The notes below the pieces were generated by a model, which saw only the letters and a program-made list of their open reading frames with translations, was not told the origin of the DNA and searched no databases. Shown here one piece after another: positions 41,214 to 45,241 of a stretch of DNA of 45,241 nt. How positions within the stretch are numbered: the first letter of the stretch is position 1; every line of letters starts with the position of its first letter. Where the stretch lies: positions 1 through 45,241 of IMG/VR virus record IMGVR_UViG_3300020171_000755. One strand, written 5' to 3'. Source of the stretch: a virus. The position numbers were made by a program, and so were the translations under genes.

Positions 41214-42518
41214 ATGTCTGAAGATATCGGTCACTTTAAGGTTGTAATTGAAGCTGAAGTAGATAACAAGATCGAAAAAACTTTACAGAAAGAATTTAAA
41301 AAAGGTAGTAAAAAGGTAGGTGATGATTTTGAAAAACATATGGAAGAAGCCATCGAAAAATCACGCGCACTATTTGAAAAACTTTTTAAACCTTTAAGAT
41401 CATTTTTAGGAATAAAATCAACAAATGTAGCCGCACCATCTATAGATCAAACGATAAGTGGAACCGGAAAACCACCAGCACAATCGCCAGAAGATAAAAA
41501 GGAATCAGTATTTAATAAAGATTCTACATTAAAAACCCTTGCGCTATTAACAGGAATATATTATACACTCAGTAACGTTCCGTCAATTCTTAGTGGCGTT
41601 TTAAAAATGTTGGGTTTTGGATTTTTACTTATTCTAAAACCTTTAGCGGATTTATTAGCAATGATATTATTACCTATTGCTAGAATGGTGTTAGATTTTG
41701 GATTTTTCTTAGGTGAACTTTCAGGTAGTGGTATGGGCGGAATGATAATTGCAGCAATAGTTGGCTTAATATTAGCGTTAGCTGGTGCTATGGGTGGCGC
41801 TATGGTGGCGCTCGCTTTGACTAAATGGGCGATAGCCGCAATTTTAGGAACCGCAACATCGGCACTTGGAGGTACTGCAATAGCAACAGCATTAACAACT
41901 CTAGCAACTACCGCTATAGGTGCAACAACTTTAGTTGGTTTATTAGGTACGGCGCTTATCGCTGGAGCGTTAACCGCACTCCTTGTAAAAGCTTTAGGTG
42001 GTACCGATGAAGATGCTATTGCCGCGGGATTAGTAGCCATTTTTGTTGCTGGAATTGCACTAATATTTGGCGCGCCATTTTGGGCCGCACTTGCTGTCGG
42101 TATTCTTGTCGGTGTAGGCGCATTTTTTGGTGGTGAAGCATTAATTAAAGAACTTGAAAAAGCGAGAGAAATATACAATAAAGGTCTCTATGGTCCTACT
42201 GGTAAGCCAAAAGATGGCGCAATAAATCCATATAAACCTAATGCGGCTATAGGATATGCTGCTTCGGGCGGACCGGTTAGTGCTGGTAAGCCGTATATTG
42301 TTGGTGAATTGGGACCCGAATTATTCATGCCCAACACGGGTGGAACTATTATACCAAATAATAAACTTGGCTTAGGGCAAGCAATAAATAATAAATCAGA
42401 TAGTAATCAATCAATAAATATATCAGTAAATGGTATAATGGATGAGCAAAAAATTGAATCCATGATACGAACACAAATAGATAAAGCTCTAAAAACTAAT
42501 AATACAAGGACGTGGTAA
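41214..42518 (+). CDS. tape measure protein (short)
   Basis: 434 residues. The N-terminal 100 are charged and helical (KIEKTLQKEFKKGSKKVGDD). Residues 100-330 are very hydrophobic (LLILKPLADLLAMILLPIA, IIAAIVGLILALAGAMGGAM). The end has the tape-measure signature GGPVSAGKPYIVGELGPELF and GGTIIPNN. It sets tail length and is ejected with DNA. At roughly 1.5 angstrom per residue a tail near 65 nm is implied, short for a siphovirus. A 12-codon frame (41183..41221) precedes it. Confidence 0.85.
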   Translation: MSEDIGHFKVVIEAEVDNKIEKTLQKEFKKGSKKVGDDFEKHMEEAIEKSRALFEKLFKPLRSFLGIKSTNVAAPSIDQTISGTGKPPAQSPEDKKESVFNKDSTLKTLALLTGIYYTLSNVPSILSGVLKMLGFGFLLILKPLADLLAMILLPIARMVLDFGFFLGELSGSGMGGMIIAAIVGLILALAGAMGGAMVALALTKWAIAAILGTATSALGGTAIATALTTLATTAIGATTLVGLLGTALIAGALTALLVKALGGTDEDAIAAGLVAIFVAGIALIFGAPFWAALAVGILVGVGAFFGGEALIKELEKAREIYNKGLYGPTGKPKDGAINPYKPNAAIGYAASGGPVSAGKPYIVGELGPELFMPNTGGTIIPNNKLGLGQAINNKSDSNQSINISVNGIMDEQKIESMIRTQIDKALKTNNTRTW

Positions 42519-42519
42519 T

Positions 42520-43002
42520 ATGACAACTAGTAGCGTAATTAGTGGAATGATATATACGTTAAGCGCGACAACACCCGCATGTAATATACCACTACAAGCC
42601 TCACAACACTCATCATATGGTAATACTCAAGTTGAAACAATGCGAATGTCAAAAGAAAGTATGTTACAAACTATGCCCTTCCCAAATAGAGATTCTAATT
42701 ATGCCGTAGCATGGGATATTATGGGGGTAACTCGAAATATAGTTCTTACTGGAAGCGCACAAGGAACGCCAACACAATTAAAAAGGTTTATTCTCGATGT
42801 TGAAACTAGGCTAAACGGACAGCAATATTATAACACAACACCAAAAAGAACAACATTATTTACCGCCTCCATGGGAGCCGCATCATCTAATATTGACTTA
42901 TCGTATAATGTAGTTATGAAAAATTTTACATGGAATTATAATGCCGGCGAACCCTCAGAAGTAAATTATACTCTTGAAATGATAGAAGGATCAACAGCAT
43001 GA
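42520..43002 (+). CDS. distal tail / baseplate protein (160 aa)
   Basis: 160 residues, MTTSSVISGMIYTLSATTPA, with QVETMRMSKESMLQTMPFPN, YAVAWDIMGVTRNIVLTGSA and a C-terminal FTWNYNAGEPSEVNYTLEMI. The end pattern (Gly-Glu-Pro ... Val-Asn-Tyr-Thr-Leu) is usual in small tail-tip proteins that follow the tape measure. It overlaps the hub gene by ATGA. Probably joins tube to hub. Confidence 0.65.
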   Translation: MTTSSVISGMIYTLSATTPACNIPLQASQHSSYGNTQVETMRMSKESMLQTMPFPNRDSNYAVAWDIMGVTRNIVLTGSAQGTPTQLKRFILDVETRLNGQQYYNTTPKRTTLFTASMGAASSNIDLSYNVVMKNFTWNYNAGEPSEVNYTLEMIEGSTA

Positions 43003-45241
43003 AGGCATATGTTAGGGTTGATGTCGGTCCTGACGGTTTCGCATCATCAACAACTTTAGATGATTCAAGTGCCACACAATCTATTTTGAATATTAAATAT
43101 CCAAAAAACTTTGGTGAAAGCATAAGTTCTGTAACCATCGAATTTATGAAGGATACTAATACCTCAAATGATGCAGTATTAGGTCCGGGCAAAGAAATAC
43201 GAATATGGCATAAAGATACCCTACCCGTTGGTAACGCTGATGCAGATAGAATTTTTAGAGGTTATGTAAACACAAAAGAAGTTGATGGTCCTCGGGTACA
43301 AATTACCGCAGATGATTTATTCGTTAAAGCGATATGGACAACTGGCACAACAACACAAGATTATGAGTCAACAACCGCCGTTAAAACCGTTCTAACAGCA
43401 TTATGTACCGCAGCAGGACTTACCGCTTCAAATAATGCCGCAACACCAGCGCCGCTAAATGTGGAGAAATTTTATTCAAATAATCAAAATATTTTTGAGC
43501 GCATAAGTTATATTTTAAATTTAATTGGTTGGTATGGTTATTATGATCCTACAACAACTCAGACAATAGTATTCCAACCTAAATCTGCGGGTGCATTACA
43601 AACATTCGATAATACAATTAATACCGCTATACTCGGTGGAATGGAATGGAAAAATGATGCAACAAATCTTATCAATGATGTTACATTGATTGGTGGATCA
43701 AATCAAATTACTACAACAGAAAATAAAACTCCAACAGGTGGTGTAGCATATACACTTACAGCGGGCAGTGTAAAACCTGAAAATGTCATCGTTACGGGAA
43801 CAGGCACATATCCACAAACTTCATGGAATAGTAATGAATTTACCGTATTATCAAACGGAATATGGTTTACTAAAGGAACCGAACCTGTTGTGGCTGAGGG
43901 AACTTTACATATAACATTCACATATCAAACATCATCAAATTCGAGTACATCAGATAACACAGCATCACAAGCAGCATATGTAAAAAGAAGTAAGGTAATA
44001 CGTAAAAGCGATACCGTTAACTCTACCGATTTAGGTAATTGGGCATCTAAATTAGTAAATTTTGCTAATACCGTTCCGTTTTGGGAAATACCAATACAAG
44101 AAGTATCATTTTCCGTTATGGATTCAATTCTATATCCCATTCTTGGTTCACAAGCAGACGTAACGGATATAATAAGTGGGCGAAGTCTTACTTATGCTGC
44201 TAATGGTAGTATTATTTATATGGTTGAAGAACAATGGCCTAGACCGGGAACGCGCATATTAATTTCAACAAAACCATTAAAAAATCCTATGCAGCAAACA
44301 ACGGTACAAGATTCGATTGAAAAAATTAATATTGAAATGGAAAAAATTGATCCAACTTCTTTATTAAGAAAAGATGCATCAACACCATTGATTGGTTCAC
44401 AAGATTTTTGTGGATATCAATTACGTAATATTCGTTTTGAAAATTCTGCTGTCGCACCAGATAATTTGGGACTAGGTGGAATATATTATGATACTGATGA
44501 CAACTTACTTTATTATAATAAAAATTCTGTGTGGACTGAAATTGGTTCGGGTGCGGGAGGTGTGGCACATTCAACATTAACACAACTCGACTACGCTTCA
44601 GCAGGACATACTGGATTTGCGGCTAGTGCCGACTTAGCAAGTTATCTTCCTCTCACTGCTGGTTCCGGTAATAGAATTACTGGTGATTTATATTTAAAGC
44701 AAACTATACCAATGCTTTATTTTGAAGATGCAACACCCACAACACAATTACAAATCGCGTATGCTGTTGCCACAGGTTCTTACATTAATAGTCCTAATAG
44801 TAGTTTAGCATTAGCTATAGGTGGATCGAATAGATTAACAATTGCAAATACTGCAATAACAGCAGCGGTAGCTATTCATTCAGATGTAACCACAGGTACA
44901 GCACCCATTACAGTTGATTCCACAACTGTATGTACTAATCTACATGCAGCTAATTCAGACTTATTAGAATCACATAACGCAGCTTACTTTGCTACTGCCG
45001 CTTCTTTAGCAAGTTATCTTCCTCTCACTGCTGGTTCCGGTAATAGAATTACTGGTGATTTATATTTAAAGCAAACTATACCAATGCTTTATTTTGAAGA
45101 TGCAACACCCACAACACAATTACAAATCGCGTATGCTGTTGCCACAGGTTCTTACATTAATAGTCCTAATAGTAGTTTAGCATTAGCTATAGGTGGATCG
45201 AATAGATTAACAATTGCAAATACTGCAATAACAGCAGCGGT
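42999..45241 (+). CDS. tail hub / fibre protein, open at window end
   Basis: The frame opens at ATG 42999 (MKAYVRVDVGPDGFASSTTL) and stays open for more than 745 codons to the window edge. Residues 1-430 look like a baseplate hub: SSVTIEFMKDTNTSND, RIFRGYVNTKEVDGPRVQIT, NIFERISYILNLIGWYGYYD, and later VEEQWPRPGTRILIS. From about 450 it turns into a fibre: a Leu-repeat neck (DSIEKINIEMEKIDPTSLL), AHSTLTQLDYASAGHTGFAA, then a 124-residue module (DLASYLPLTAGSGNRITGDL) that is repeated. Hub and fibre in one chain suggest receptor binding at the tail tip. Confidence 0.75.
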   Translation, partial: MKAYVRVDVGPDGFASSTTLDDSSATQSILNIKYPKNFGESISSVTIEFMKDTNTSNDAVLGPGKEIRIWHKDTLPVGNADADRIFRGYVNTKEVDGPRVQITADDLFVKAIWTTGTTTQDYESTTAVKTVLTALCTAAGLTASNNAATPAPLNVEKFYSNNQNIFERISYILNLIGWYGYYDPTTTQTIVFQPKSAGALQTFDNTINTAILGGMEWKNDATNLINDVTLIGGSNQITTTENKTPTGGVAYTLTAGSVKPENVIVTGTGTYPQTSWNSNEFTVLSNGIWFTKGTEPVVAEGTLHITFTYQTSSNSSTSDNTASQAAYVKRSKVIRKSDTVNSTDLGNWASKLVNFANTVPFWEIPIQEVSFSVMDSILYPILGSQADVTDIISGRSLTYAANGSIIYMVEEQWPRPGTRILISTKPLKNPMQQTTVQDSIEKINIEMEKIDPTSLLRKDASTPLIGSQDFCGYQLRNIRFENSAVAPDNLGLGGIYYDTDDNLLYYNKNSVWTEIGSGAGGVAHSTLTQLDYASAGHTGFAASADLASYLPLTAGSGNRITGDLYLKQTIPMLYFEDATPTTQLQIAYAVATGSYINSPNSSLALAIGGSNRLTIANTAITAAVAIHSDVTTGTAPITVDSTTVCTNLHAANSDLLESHNAAYFATAASLASYLPLTAGSGNRITGDLYLKQTIPMLYFEDATPTTQLQIAYAVATGSYINSPNSSLALAIGGSNRLTIANTAITAA
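44634..45241 (+). repeat. exact 372-bp-period tandem repeat in hub/fibre gene
   Basis: 44634..44869 and 45006..45241 are identical over 236 bp by direct comparison, with period 372 bp (124 codons, frame kept). The second copy is cut by the window end. Confidence 0.95.

Noticed and set aside
41561-42178. Leftward 205-residue frame rich in Ala, Pro and Ile
   Set aside because: It is the antisense of the hydrophobic tape measure core, with no ribosome site and no family signature.
1-45241. tRNA genes, an integrase, attachment sites or a replication origin
   Set aside because: I looked for them and saw none; this is a reading by eye, so a divergent tRNA could be missed.

Overview
The window reads as part of a tailed (Caudoviricetes-type) virus or provirus of an archaeon, AT-rich (roughly two thirds A+T by eye). 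The archaeal assignment rests on a 20S proteasome beta subunit at the left edge (1..415, minus), on TATA-box promoters in place of bacterial -35/-10 boxes, and on the absence of any bacterial-type regulator. Cobalamin-dependent radical SAM enzymes suggest an anaerobic host such as a methanogen-like lineage, but the host cannot be fixed from sequence alone. No integrase, host gene, tRNA or CRISPR array was seen, and no gene-free stretch exceeds 300 bases.

Layout. 1..844 (minus): proteasome beta subunit and two small genes. 993..5015: a portal protein fused to a MuF-like head protein and interrupted by an intein with a LAGLIDADG nuclease. 5086..6357 (minus): small genes including a pentapeptide-repeat protein. 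6421..6939: neck (HK97 gp10-like) protein. 7327..14976: homing nuclease, prohead protease, then a tightly overlapping cassette of putative effectors. 15305..18838: two scaffold-like proteins and the major capsid gene, which is split by a 723-nt element encoding a Vsr-like homing nuclease. 18868..20152: small structural proteins. 20216..32312: homing nucleases, a minus-strand operon of five small genes, and a cluster of glycosyltransferases, two B12-binding radical SAM enzymes, a cupin, a methyltransferase and an epimerase. 32380..37427: membrane peptide and fibre genes. 37471..45241: adaptor, tail terminator, tail tube, frameshifted tail chaperone, tape measure, distal tail protein and a hub/fibre gene running off the window. 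No sheath gene is visible, so a siphovirus shape is likely.

The most interesting system is the cassette at 8121..14976. Five proteins, plus the portal-MuF fusion, carry the same module of about 33 residues (KA[RK]-YVK-P--AP-G, then GG-YY), always preceded by [IV]-x-K-A. Behind it sit different enzymatic domains: a GNAT-like fold fused to the prohead protease, a zincin with a possible ADP-ribosyltransferase-like part, an R-S-E ADP-ribosyltransferase, a second zincin, and a RelA/SpoT-type nucleotidyltransferase. The same [ILV]-x-K-A motif occurs near the N-terminus of the major capsid protein and of both scaffold-like proteins. My inference is that it is the cleavage site of the maturation protease and that the shared module marks cargo packed into the capsid for delivery to the next host cell.

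Transcription looks two-tiered. Eight copies of a 17-bp motif TATAAATGAAATTTATA, some degenerate, stand before virion operons. A second promoter type (CTATAWATASTAWTAAAAC) stands before minus-strand accessory genes, homing nucleases and the effector genes from 10049 on. Six homing-type nucleases in 45 kb show heavy parasitism by mobile endonucleases.
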